Source: Clostridia bacterium (lineage in GTDB: Bacteria > Bacillota > Clostridia > Christensenellales > UBA3700). Taken from it: DNA of 8,748 nucleotides. The notes beneath the pieces are model-generated. The model ran no database searches. It was given only the letters and a program-made list of their open reading frames with translations, and had not been told where the DNA came from. The stretch's first letter is position 1; every line of letters begins with the position of its first letter. Shown piece after piece: positions 1 through 5,825 of the stretch. The stretch covers positions 1 through 8,748 of the forward strand of contig JAIEEW010000088.1 of assembly GCA_029067255.1 (NCBI GenBank), given 5' to 3'. The position numbers and the translations under genes were made by a program.

Positions 1-3
1 TTT

Positions 4-70
4 CATGCAGAATACGGAATACGAGCTGTAGAGAGTGGTCGTGGGCTCGTAGATGTGATTAAGAGACCAG
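4..70 (+). other. Degraded Illumina Nextera P7/i7 adapter (non-genomic)
   Basis: These bases line up, in order, with the Illumina P7 flow-cell sequence (4-27), an 8-base i7 index (28-35), the Nextera read-2 adapter stem (36-50) and the Tn5 mosaic end (51-70). The index reads GTAGAGAG, which as I recall it is exactly the adapter-strand form of Nextera index N707. By my hand alignment there are about ten substitutions (for example at 6, 13, 18, 26, 36-38, 50, 58-59) and one inserted C near 68. The order P7, index, mosaic end, insert is that of a sequencing library and not of a natural Tn5 copy. Genomic sequence therefore starts at about position 71. The error load suggests that the contig end was built from low-quality or few reads. 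Adapter sequences are recalled from memory, not looked up. Confidence 0.92.
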
Positions 71-229
71 TTTTGAAAAAGTGTCTAATGCCGGTATTTT
101 ACGCTTAATACAAAATTGATGCATTAGCAAATATGATACCCCTATCTTCTCCGCGATTTCCGACTCAGTCATTCCGCTTTCTTTTATCGCTTTTATCAAC
201 TTATTTTGTATTCTATCAAATATAAACAT
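59..229 (-). CDS. Small XRE-family HTH protein, 3' end lost at contig edge
   Basis: This is a short helix-turn-helix protein of the XRE/Cro type. Residues ~20-40 (TESEIAEKIGVSYLLMHQF) form the helix 2-turn-helix 3 unit and P46-ALDTF begins the usual fourth helix. I start it at the ATG at 229 (MFIFDRIQNK), because a GGAG ribosome binding site sits 7 bases upstream; an upstream GTG at 241 has no such site. The last three residues (LVS) and the TAA stop are encoded by bases 59-70, inside the adapter. The real gene therefore continues beyond the contig, and only about 53 residues are genuine. It is divergent from the second XRE gene at 391, with three palindromes between them, so the two probably regulate each other like Cro and CI. 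The DNA target is inferred. Confidence 0.72.
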   Translation of the reverse strand: MFIFDRIQNKLIKAIKESGMTESEIAEKIGVSYLLMHQFCIKRKIPALDTFSKLVS

Positions 230-307
230 TTTATTCTCCACATTGTTGTTACTTTCGCAACTTTACGGTTTTACTTTTTATTGCTAATATATTTAGACAT
301 TTTATTG

Positions 308-325
308 AAATCGATATGTCGATTT
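308..325. promoter_or_regulatory. Candidate operator O1 (imperfect copy of the XRE palindrome)
   Basis: AAATCGATATGTCGATTT is a 7-bp inverted repeat (AAATCGA/TCGATTT) with a 4-base spacer. Its core differs at three positions from the ATTGATATATCAAT palindromes at 337 and 359. It lies nearest the leftward XRE gene and could control it. Confidence 0.5.
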
Positions 326-336
326 AATTAATTTTA

Positions 337-350
337 ATTGATATATCAAT
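337..350. promoter_or_regulatory. Candidate operator O2 (perfect palindrome ATTGATATATCAAT)
   Basis: This is a perfect 14-bp palindrome, repeated exactly at 360-373. Two identical palindromes plus one relative between divergent XRE genes is the usual layout for operators bound by one or both of the small HTH proteins. Binding is inferred. Confidence 0.6.
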
Positions 351-353
351 CAT

Positions 354-384
354 TTGTCAATTGATATATCAATTTTGTTAAAAT
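354..384 (+). promoter_or_regulatory. Putative promoter of the rightward XRE gene
   Basis: TTGTCA (354-359) and TAAAAT (379-384) each match five of six consensus bases, but the spacer is a long 19 bases. If the -10 is right, transcription starts at or within a few bases of the ATG at 391, giving a leaderless or nearly leaderless mRNA. This fits the absence of a GGAG-type site before 391. Confidence 0.42.
359..374. promoter_or_regulatory. Candidate operator O3 (perfect palindrome, overlaps rightward promoter)
   Basis: AATTGATATATCAATT is a perfect 16-bp palindrome containing the same 14-bp core as O2. It lies between the putative -35 (354-359) and -10 (379-384) of the gene at 391, where a bound repressor would block RNA polymerase. 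This suggests autorepression. Confidence 0.62.
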
Positions 385-390
385 AAAGAT

Positions 391-633
391 ATGAAAAGAT
401 TAAAAGAACTTAGAGAAGAACTAAATATCTCCCAACATTTATTAGCAAAAGCGATAGGAATATCCCAATCGAATATTTGCGAATATGAAAAAGGAACAGT
501 TGAAGCAACTGAAACAGTGATAATAAAATTAGCAAATTATTTCGATGTATCGACAGATTATTTATTAGGTCTTGAAGAACTTGACGGAAGGAAACTCGGA
601 AATAAAACTAATGATAAAAACGTTAATGAATAA
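391..633 (+). CDS. XRE-family HTH transcriptional regulator (80 aa)
   Basis: This is a complete small repressor-type protein. Residues ~3-59 are a canonical HTH_3 domain: LKELREELNISQHLLAKAIGIS, the recognition helix around SQSNICEYEKG, and the family-typical end LANYFDVSTDYLLG. Residues 61-80 are a short, polar, probably disordered tail, with no peptidase or sensor domain. No Shine-Dalgarno is visible upstream, unlike all the other genes here. The gene is AT-rich, with mostly TTA, ATA and AGA codons, unlike the region from 756 on, and this hints at acquisition from a phage or other mobile element. It is probably an autorepressor acting at the palindromes 308-374 and controlling the divergent XRE gene. 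Regulatory targets elsewhere cannot be seen. Confidence 0.85.
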   Translation: MKRLKELREELNISQHLLAKAIGISQSNICEYEKGTVEATETVIIKLANYFDVSTDYLLGLEELDGRKLGNKTNDKNVNE

Positions 634-647
634 ACCTTACCTTAAAT

Positions 648-682
648 AAAAGAATTACCTATTTATTTTTATCAATTCTTTT
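648..682. terminator. Possible weak terminator hairpin in the convergent gap
   Basis: AAAAGAATT (648-656) and AATTCTTTT (674-682) are a perfect 9-bp inverted repeat separated by 17 T-rich bases. They lie 14 bases after the stop of the rightward XRE gene and face the convergent membrane-protein gene. The stem is almost all A-T and the loop is long, so it would be weak. It is the only hairpin I can see that could end either transcript. Confidence 0.3.
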
Positions 683-725
683 CTTAGTAGAATTTTTTAA
701 GCCTAACATTTCGTTTGTAGATACC

Positions 726-755
726 TGCAATATCATGCAAATATTTGCAAAATCA
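726..755. repeat. Three tandem 10-bp repeats, helically phased
   Basis: Three head-to-tail units read TGCAATATCA (726-735), TGCAAATATT (736-745) and TGCAAAATCA (746-755). The TGCAA block recurs exactly every 10 bases. Within the array, TGCAAATATTTGCA (736-749) is also a perfect 14-bp palindrome. The array stops directly before the stop codon of the membrane-protein gene at 756. Its function is unknown; phased repeats of this kind are often protein-binding or bend sites. Confidence 0.6.
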
Positions 756-1634
756 TCAAGCGACGTCTTTGATTTCTTTTGCGGCTACGCTCTTAACGTA
801 CGATTCGGCGTTTAGACCTATTACGATAAACGCTATTTCCATAAGCGCTATTCCGACAAAAATTCCTACCAAAACATTTGTTATTGCTATTACTATGCCA
901 AGTAGTATTGCGGCAATTACGAATATTATAAGATAAGAACAAAACAATCCCGATATATTTTTAAGATTGATAATTTTCTTGATATTGACCTTTTTCCATG
1001 CGTGCGCTATATAGGCTTCAAAAAGTTCGATAAATCCGAACAACAACATGGATACCAACGTAGATATGAAAATGCTCGCTTTCCACAACGTAAGTATCCA
1101 AAGACACGCCGCTACCAACGTCGCGCTGAGCAAAGAATCAATAAACGAAACAAGGAAGTACTTCCACAAAGCGCGTTTTGCAATCTCTCTTCTTACAAGC
1201 CATTTGGTAAGGAAATATCCGCCGATAAACCCAAATACTACAAAGACTACGAATACCGCAAACGCGTTGGAAATTTGATTCACGCACTCGCCTATATACG
1301 CTTCCAACTGCGATATATCTATCGCTATGGAATCGATACAGGAATTTATAGTCTGCGTAAGCCAATTTTTATCCAAAAGCGTTTGAAGAGCGAATATAGG
1401 TTTTTCCCAATCAAGCGATTCGGCTTTCGTCCAAATCGCATTGATAAGGTCTTGCAAACGTATCGTAGTATTTTCGGATATTTGTACTATAATATCCAAA
1501 AGACTTTTCAAAGCGTCGACGATTATAGGAATTCCCAAAGACAGTCCAAAAACAACGCCCAACGCAATCGCGCCAAGCGGAGTAAAAAAGTATTTGAAAT
1601 TTTTTATGTAATTCTTTACGCCCTGTTTTATCAT
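756..1634 (-). CDS. Integral membrane protein of unknown function, six predicted helices
   Basis: I do not recognise a family for this 292-residue protein. Hydrophobic stretches fit about six membrane segments: residues ~18-42, 123-147, 160-183, 186-209, 228-251 and 252-275. A mostly polar stretch of about 80 residues (43-122) lies between the first and second, containing the aromatic patch SLDWEKPIF and two cysteines (C99, C117). Positive residues (KWLVRREIAKR, HAWKKVNIKK) mark likely cytoplasmic loops and place the 43-122 loop outside. The start ATG at 1634 has only a weak GAG before it. It is the last gene of the minus-strand run, 85 bp after dut, so it may be co-transcribed with the upstream genes or have its own promoter. 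No channel, transporter or enzyme signature is visible to me. Confidence 0.78.
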   Translation of the reverse strand: MIKQGVKNYIKNFKYFFTPLGAIALGVVFGLSLGIPIIVDALKSLLDIIVQISENTTIRLQDLINAIWTKAESLDWEKPIFALQTLLDKNWLTQTINSCIDSIAIDISQLEAYIGECVNQISNAFAVFVVFVVFGFIGGYFLTKWLVRREIAKRALWKYFLVSFIDSLLSATLVAACLWILTLWKASIFISTLVSMLLFGFIELFEAYIAHAWKKVNIKKIINLKNISGLFCSYLIIFVIAAILLGIVIAITNVLVGIFVGIALMEIAFIVIGLNAESYVKSVAAKEIKDVA

Positions 1635-1719
1635 TTGCTCATATATCAGATACGTTCAACGCAGTAAATTCTTTTTGCGATTACTGTCCGACGAAAACGG
1701 CAATAAAACGCTATTAAAG

Positions 1720-2229
1720 TCAACGCTTTGTCGTAGATCCAAATCCGCCGTCGCGTTTTTCGCTTACTTCGTCGTCAAAAGTAATACCGTACTCTACGAA
1801 TATTCCCTGAATAAATCCGTCGCCTTTATTGACTGTTACGGTTTTATTTTCATTGGAATCGTTGGTCAATTTACAGAAAATATGACCTTCGTTGGAAGAA
1901 TTGAAGTAATCGCTGTCAATTATTCCGACAGTATTGTTGAGTTGAAGTCTGAATTTGAATCCAAGTCCGCTTCTGGGGTAGCATTTCAAAACCCAGTTTT
2001 CCAAAATCTCCACTCTTATGCCGGTAGGTATTTTGATCGTTTCGCCGGGTTTGAGAACTATTTGAACAGGCGCGAAAAAGTCGTATCCCGCCGATCCCGT
2101 AGTCGCTCTCTTCGGCAATTTTATGCCGTCGTAAATTTCTTGAATACTGTCGTTTTGTCCAAAAGTGTCTACCCAGTCTTGCTCAAACTGTTTGTAAGAA
2201 ACTTTATAAAATTTTGCTACTCTTTGCAT
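1720..2229 (-). CDS. dut: dUTP diphosphatase (dUTPase)
   Basis: This enzyme hydrolyses dUTP to dUMP and pyrophosphate in the cytosol, keeping uracil out of DNA and supplying dUMP for thymidylate synthesis. The trimeric dUTPase motifs appear in order: I AGYDFFA (47-53), II PRSGLG (85-90), III GIIDSDYF (102-109, with the catalytic Asp in GxID), IV KGDGFIQ (135-141) and V RDGGFGST (159-166). Motif IV is slightly unusual, with GDGFIQ where GDRIAQ-like sequence is common. At 169 residues it is a little long. The extra N-terminal ~40 residues (RVAKFYKVSYKQFEQDW) resemble those I recall from clostridial dUTPases. A strong GGAGAG ribosome binding site precedes the ATG. It follows the second COG0523 gene by 23 bp, so it is very probably co-transcribed with the metallochaperone pair. 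Confidence 0.93.
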   Translation of the reverse strand: MQRVAKFYKVSYKQFEQDWVDTFGQNDSIQEIYDGIKLPKRATTGSAGYDFFAPVQIVLKPGETIKIPTGIRVEILENWVLKCYPRSGLGFKFRLQLNNTVGIIDSDYFNSSNEGHIFCKLTNDSNENKTVTVNKGDGFIQGIFVEYGITFDDEVSEKRDGGFGSTTKR

Positions 2230-2252
2230 TTTTTCTCTCCGTAAATTTTATT

Positions 2253-3194
2253 TTAGTTAAACGTAGCGAGTTCAGGATCCGGTTTTTGAGTATGCTCTAT
2301 CGAAATTGCCTCGAAAATCGGTCCCACTCCTTCGTATACTTCATGCTTTGCAAACCGTATTTTGGCGGTAACTTTCACCCAGTCGCGTTTTTTGAGCGCG
2401 ATAGTCTGCGTATAAGTACATACAAACGCGCCGTAAAAAATATCCGCTTCGCAACAGGTCATTATATGTCTGCCGACAACGATCGTCTTTTTGGGTAAAG
2501 TATTGTCCACCGCGACTATGCCTTTGAAAGAAAGAATCTTTCCTTCGTACTTCGAACCGTCTTCCACCAAATCCCTATAAAATTCTGCGTAATCTTCGTC
2601 TTTTATCTCTACTATAGGCGCGTTGAGATCGTAAGGCAACGGATCGGGAATTCTGTCCGGCTCGACGTGTCCGTCTTCGTATTCATACAGTATATCTATC
2701 CTTCTGCCCGCTCCGCGAACGATTTTATGGAATTCGTTTTTATCCTTTTTATCATCGAAACGATTGAATATTACCGCTTCGCTTACTTGCATTTTATCAA
2801 AAGTAAGTTGACGCATATTAGCGTTGAAATTCATAAAAGTATTGCTGTCGGCAATCATTAGCGTCTGCGCTATGACCCAGTTGTCGGGAAGGATATCAAA
2901 AAATTTGCTCACTTCGCTCATTCCGTTGTACTCTACGATAACGCGTTTCACCCCGTGCTTCTTTTCAAGCGCGGACAGCGTTTTCCTATCAATCCCGTCA
3001 ACGTCTTCGATATTCTCTATATGTACGCTGTCGGACGCAAAAAATTCGGGACGGTATTCTTCTTCGCCTTCTTCGAATACTAGTAACAAAGTTTCTTCCC
3101 CTTCGTTGAATCTATCGTCGCCCATCATCTCTTGTATGAATTTGGTCTTTCCGCTCTCCAAAAAACCCGTAAACAGATATACCGGTATTTCCAT
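2253..3194 (-). CDS. COG0523/CobW-like P-loop protein fused to a YcgQ/DUF1980-like domain
   Basis: Residues 1-~195 form a G3E-family P-loop NTPase related to CobW/YciC: Walker A GFLESGKT (10-17), a Walker-B-like strand RVIVEYNG (84-91) and a degenerate guanine-specificity motif NRFD (144-147, usually NKxD). The CxCC metal-binding motif of true COG0523 metallochaperones is missing; the equivalent stretch is acidic (VFEEGEEEYRPE, 39-50). Instead of the usual CobW C-terminal domain, residues ~216-305 (YEGKILSFKGIV, GRHIMTCCEAD with C247/C248, KKRDWVKV) resemble the C-terminal half of YcgQ/TIGR03943 (DUF1980) proteins, which are encoded next to COG0523 genes in many Firmicutes. The fusion thus joins two partners usually found as neighbours. 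It starts 12 bp after the upstream COG0523 gene, with an AGGAGA site. A role in zinc or other metal homeostasis is inferred; the substrate is unknown. Confidence 0.78.
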   Translation of the reverse strand: MEIPVYLFTGFLESGKTKFIQEMMGDDRFNEGEETLLLVFEEGEEEYRPEFFASDSVHIENIEDVDGIDRKTLSALEKKHGVKRVIVEYNGMSEVSKFFDILPDNWVIAQTLMIADSNTFMNFNANMRQLTFDKMQVSEAVIFNRFDDKKDKNEFHKIVRGAGRRIDILYEYEDGHVEPDRIPDPLPYDLNAPIVEIKDEDYAEFYRDLVEDGSKYEGKILSFKGIVAVDNTLPKKTIVVGRHIMTCCEADIFYGAFVCTYTQTIALKKRDWVKVTAKIRFAKHEVYEGVGPIFEAISIEHTQKPDPELATFN

Positions 3195-3206
3195 TATTAT
3201 CTCCTA

Positions 3207-4208
3207 TTATGCTTCGAATAATTTGCGAAGATTGTCTTCGTCGGGTTTGCATCCTATCACGCAAATTCTGCCTATAACTTCGCTGCTTCCCAACCTGACG
3301 TCAACTTCTTCGGGAACGTAATCAAAATGTATCCATTCCCCGTTTTCTCCGTTTACGATACCTTTCGCGCGCAATATCGTTCCGTATTCCCCGCTGTCAA
3401 GAGCGGATAAGATATTCCTGATTTTTTCAACGGAATATTTATTAGCCGTTTCCATTCCCCAACTCGCAAACACTTCGTCTGCGTCGTGTTCATGCTCGTG
3501 GTGGTGATGTCCGCAACCGCACTCTTCGCCGTGTTCATGCTCGTGGTGGTGATGTCCGCCGCAGACCGGACATATCTCTTCGTTTTCCAACGCTTTCATT
3601 TGCGAATCAAGCGAAGACACGTTGTTCATTGCATCGAATATCTGCTCGCCGCTGAGTTCGTCCCAGTCGGTCGTTACGATAACTGCGTTTGGATTAAGTT
3701 CCTTGACTGTATCTAAGCAATAACGAAGTTTGTCATCGGAAATATCTTTCGTATGGCTCAACACAACGCATTTTGCTTGTTCTATCTGATTTTTATAAAA
3801 TTCTCCAAAGTTCTTCATATACATTTTGCACTTTTTCGCGTCTACAACCGCCGTCAACGAAGATACTTCGCTGTCAGGCAATTCCGCAGAAAGCACCGCT
3901 TGCAAAACGTCGCTCAGTTTGCCCACGCCAGACGGCTCGATCACTATTCTGTCAGGAGCGTAATCTTCATACACTTTATTGAGCGCTTTTTTGAAATCTC
4001 CAACCAACGAACAACAAATACAACCGCTATTCATTTCGTTGATTTTAACTCCCGCTTCTTTAAGAAAACCGCCGTCGATACCTATATCTCCGAACTCGTT
4101 TTCTATCAACGCTATCTTTTGACCTTTGAGTACGGACGAAAGCAACTTCTTTATCAAAGTTGTCTTACCCGCGCCCAAAAAACCAGAAATAATATCGATT
4201 TTCAACAT
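3207..4208 (-). CDS. COG0523/CobW family GTPase, probable metallochaperone with His-rich loop
   Basis: This is a G3E-family GTPase thought to deliver zinc or a similar metal to client proteins. Walker A is GFLGAGKT (9-16), followed by ENEFG (36-40), the diagnostic CxCC metal site C63-I-C65-C66 and the Walker-B-like IEPSG (90-94). The guanine motif is unusual, SHTKD (151-155). A metal-binding loop at 213-241 has CxxC (C213, C216), CGC (C230, C232) and two HHHHEHEH blocks, twelve histidines in all. A CobW C-terminal domain fills ~250-333. I use the ATG at 4208 (MLKIDIISGF), because AGGTG lies 6 bases before it; the ATG at 4226 lacks such a site and would add six residues atypical of the family. 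It leads the block COG0523, COG0523-DUF1980 and dut. I found no convincing Zur operator upstream. Confidence 0.92.
   Translation of the reverse strand: MLKIDIISGFLGAGKTTLIKKLLSSVLKGQKIALIENEFGDIGIDGGFLKEAGVKINEMNSGCICCSLVGDFKKALNKVYEDYAPDRIVIEPSGVGKLSDVLQAVLSAELPDSEVSSLTAVVDAKKCKMYMKNFGEFYKNQIEQAKCVVLSHTKDISDDKLRYCLDTVKELNPNAVIVTTDWDELSGEQIFDAMNNVSSLDSQMKALENEEICPVCGGHHHHEHEHGEECGCGHHHHEHEHDADEVFASWGMETANKYSVEKIRNILSALDSGEYGTILRAKGIVNGENGEWIHFDYVPEEVDVRLGSSEVIGRICVIGCKPDEDNLRKLFEA
3485..3559. repeat. 30-bp exact direct repeat encoding the His-rich blocks (45-bp period)
   Basis: Bases 3485-3514 and 3530-3559 are identical over 30 bases, starting CGTGTTCATGCTCG and ending GATGTCCGC. They lie in frame in the COG0523 gene. 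Each copy encodes one GHHHHEHEH block, and the 45-bp period corresponds to a 15-residue unit of Cys/Gly residues plus the His block. The near-perfect identity at DNA level points to a recent internal tandem duplication. Confidence 0.85.
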
Positions 4209-4292
4209 TCTTATCACCTCTTGCATTTACTTTTATATTGATTTTCTTATTTTTGCATTTATATACCGGCGGCTGAAATAATAATCGCTACG
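4209..4292. other. 84-bp gap between the GH30 pair and the COG0523 block
   Basis: This AT-rich spacer must hold any separate promoter of the metallochaperone block. On the minus strand I see only poor -10-like sequences (for example TATATAAAT) without a matching -35, and no hairpin with a T-tract that would end the GH30 transcript. Read-through from the GH30 genes is therefore possible. Confidence 0.4.
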
Positions 4293-5816
4293 TCATTTTG
4301 TAAAGACGAAAGTGGTAACCGATTTTGCGCTTACTTTGAATTTACCGGCATTTTCATATTCGCTGATCTTCCAGTTTTCATCCGCGTTCGTTACTATCTC
4401 TTTTACGTTCGCGTAAGCGCCCTTTATCTTTATTTCGCGTTCGCTGTTGCTGTCATTCAAAACAATTAGCGTAATACTTCCGTCAGCGTTTGCAAAAGCG
4501 ACGCTCTCCACGCCGTTGAACTGGAGAACGTCGCTGTAACTCGCCTTTATTCTCACGCTTCCTTCTCCTATATATTTGGAAAACTGACCCATTACGTAAT
4601 ATCTTTTATAGACATTGAGCACGTCCTTTTCGTTGTCTTTCTGCCAGTAAACAAGTCCGTCTTCATATACGCCTTTGGAAATGGACAGCCAGTAATTCCA
4701 GTCGGTTACGTTCAACATAGCAAGGTCGCGGATAATGACCTTACCGCAATGCAATCCCATATCTATGCTCGGATCAAGAGTATCTATAAGCGTGCAGTAT
4801 TCGCTCATGGAAATCTTCATCTGCGGATAATACTTCGCCATATACTCGGCAAAAGTACTTCTGTAATACTTCGAAGTATCCGCGCCGTAGGAGTGCAAAG
4901 AAATATGTTCAAGTTCGTCAAAATAAGGATATTTTTCAAACTCCGTCATATATTCGTTGAACTTCGTCCTTGACGTCTTTATCATCTTATAATTGCCGCT
5001 TTCGAATATATCCATAACGAAATCCGTAGAATTCTCTTGATTGTAAGCGGTGAGTTTGCTGTAAAAAACGTCGTAGAATTTCGCCAAAACTTTCGGGTCG
5101 TAATGACATCCTTCCTGCGACGCTTCGTCGCCGCCCCATTTCCATTGCGGTTCGTTGACCGGCGAGATAAATATCTTTATATTCTCGCCGTATTTGCTGA
5201 CTACGTTTTCATATAGATGTCCGACTATGACGAACAGGTAATCGCAAAACGCTTCGTAACACTCTTCTTTGAGATTATTGTCGTATTCGTTTTCTCCGTG
5301 AGTCTTGCCGTTTTTCGTCATTAGGTAGAGCGGAGAATTCGCAAAGAATACTATCTGTCTGATATTGCCTGTAGCCAACGCTCTTTCAAACATATCTCTT
5401 ACCGCTTGATCTCTGCTAAAGTCGTAATTAGACGAATCTGCAAATACCGAATAATCTCCGTCAAATCTATCCGCGATAAAGAAACTTTCCGCGCCTCTTA
5501 GCGGGTCTTCGTATTTATCGCTTTCAACTCCGCCCGCGCCAATATTGTATCTAAAAGTATTCAGTCCCAAACCTTCGCTTCCGTAAAGCATATCGATCGC
5601 TTTATTCTTAAACTCGCTGTCTTCAACGTTTCCCAAATCCTGATAGATCCACGCCGAAGACGCGCCAAAACCGTTCATTGTCTGATACGTCCGCGAAGTA
5701 TCGAGCGTGATCGTCGTTGGAGCGAAATTAACGCTCAATGCGTATATCCCCAACGCTCCGCCTACTGTCAACGCGATACAGATCGCGCATATCAACGCTA
5801 TTTTCTTTCCACTCAT
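4293..5816 (-). CDS. Secreted GH30-family glycoside hydrolase (second of a tandem pair)
   Basis: This is a retaining glycosidase of clan GH-A, family GH30. Residues 1-29 are a signal peptide or anchor: KK, then a hydrophobic stretch 6-27, then a possible cleavage site after ALS. The start of the fold, TYQTMNGFGASSAW (43-56), is the typical GH30 QxxxGFG signature. The proton donor is E222 in SPVNEPQW (218-225) and the nucleophile is E339 in MSEYC (337-341); both are intact. A beta-sandwich domain fills ~415-507, ending KSVTTFVFTK as is usual. NEPQW recalls endo-beta-1,6-galactanases, but glucanase or xylanase activity cannot be excluded. The gene follows its paralogue by 9 bp, and its AGGAGA site overlaps the end of that gene's stop codon, so translation is probably coupled. 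It probably acts on polysaccharide at the cell surface or outside. Confidence 0.9.
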   Translation of the reverse strand: MSGKKIALICAICIALTVGGALGIYALSVNFAPTTITLDTSRTYQTMNGFGASSAWIYQDLGNVEDSEFKNKAIDMLYGSEGLGLNTFRYNIGAGGVESDKYEDPLRGAESFFIADRFDGDYSVFADSSNYDFSRDQAVRDMFERALATGNIRQIVFFANSPLYLMTKNGKTHGENEYDNNLKEECYEAFCDYLFVIVGHLYENVVSKYGENIKIFISPVNEPQWKWGGDEASQEGCHYDPKVLAKFYDVFYSKLTAYNQENSTDFVMDIFESGNYKMIKTSRTKFNEYMTEFEKYPYFDELEHISLHSYGADTSKYYRSTFAEYMAKYYPQMKISMSEYCTLIDTLDPSIDMGLHCGKVIIRDLAMLNVTDWNYWLSISKGVYEDGLVYWQKDNEKDVLNVYKRYYVMGQFSKYIGEGSVRIKASYSDVLQFNGVESVAFANADGSITLIVLNDSNSEREIKIKGAYANVKEIVTNADENWKISEYENAGKFKVSAKSVTTFVFTK

Positions 5817-5825
5817 ATGATCTCC

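Noticed and set aside
51..70. Natural Tn5 or IS50 mosaic end as evidence of a mobile element
   Set aside because: The mosaic end is preceded by P7, index and read-2 adapter sequence, which marks it as library-preparation DNA.
229..633. Toxin-antitoxin pair
   Set aside because: Both small proteins are DNA-binding XRE types in divergent orientation, and no toxin-like partner is present in the available sequence.
1662..1686. CAGTAA/TTACTG hairpin between dut and the membrane-protein gene as a terminator
   Set aside because: The stem is only 6 bp with a 13-base loop and no T-tract follows on the minus strand.
3485..3559. CRISPR-like repeat
   Set aside because: There are only two copies, they lie in frame inside a coding region, and they encode a known type of His-rich loop.
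4209..4292. Zur- or Fur-type operator before the metallochaperone genes
   Set aside because: GATTATTATTTC recalls half of such a box, but there is no inverted second half, so I do not claim it.
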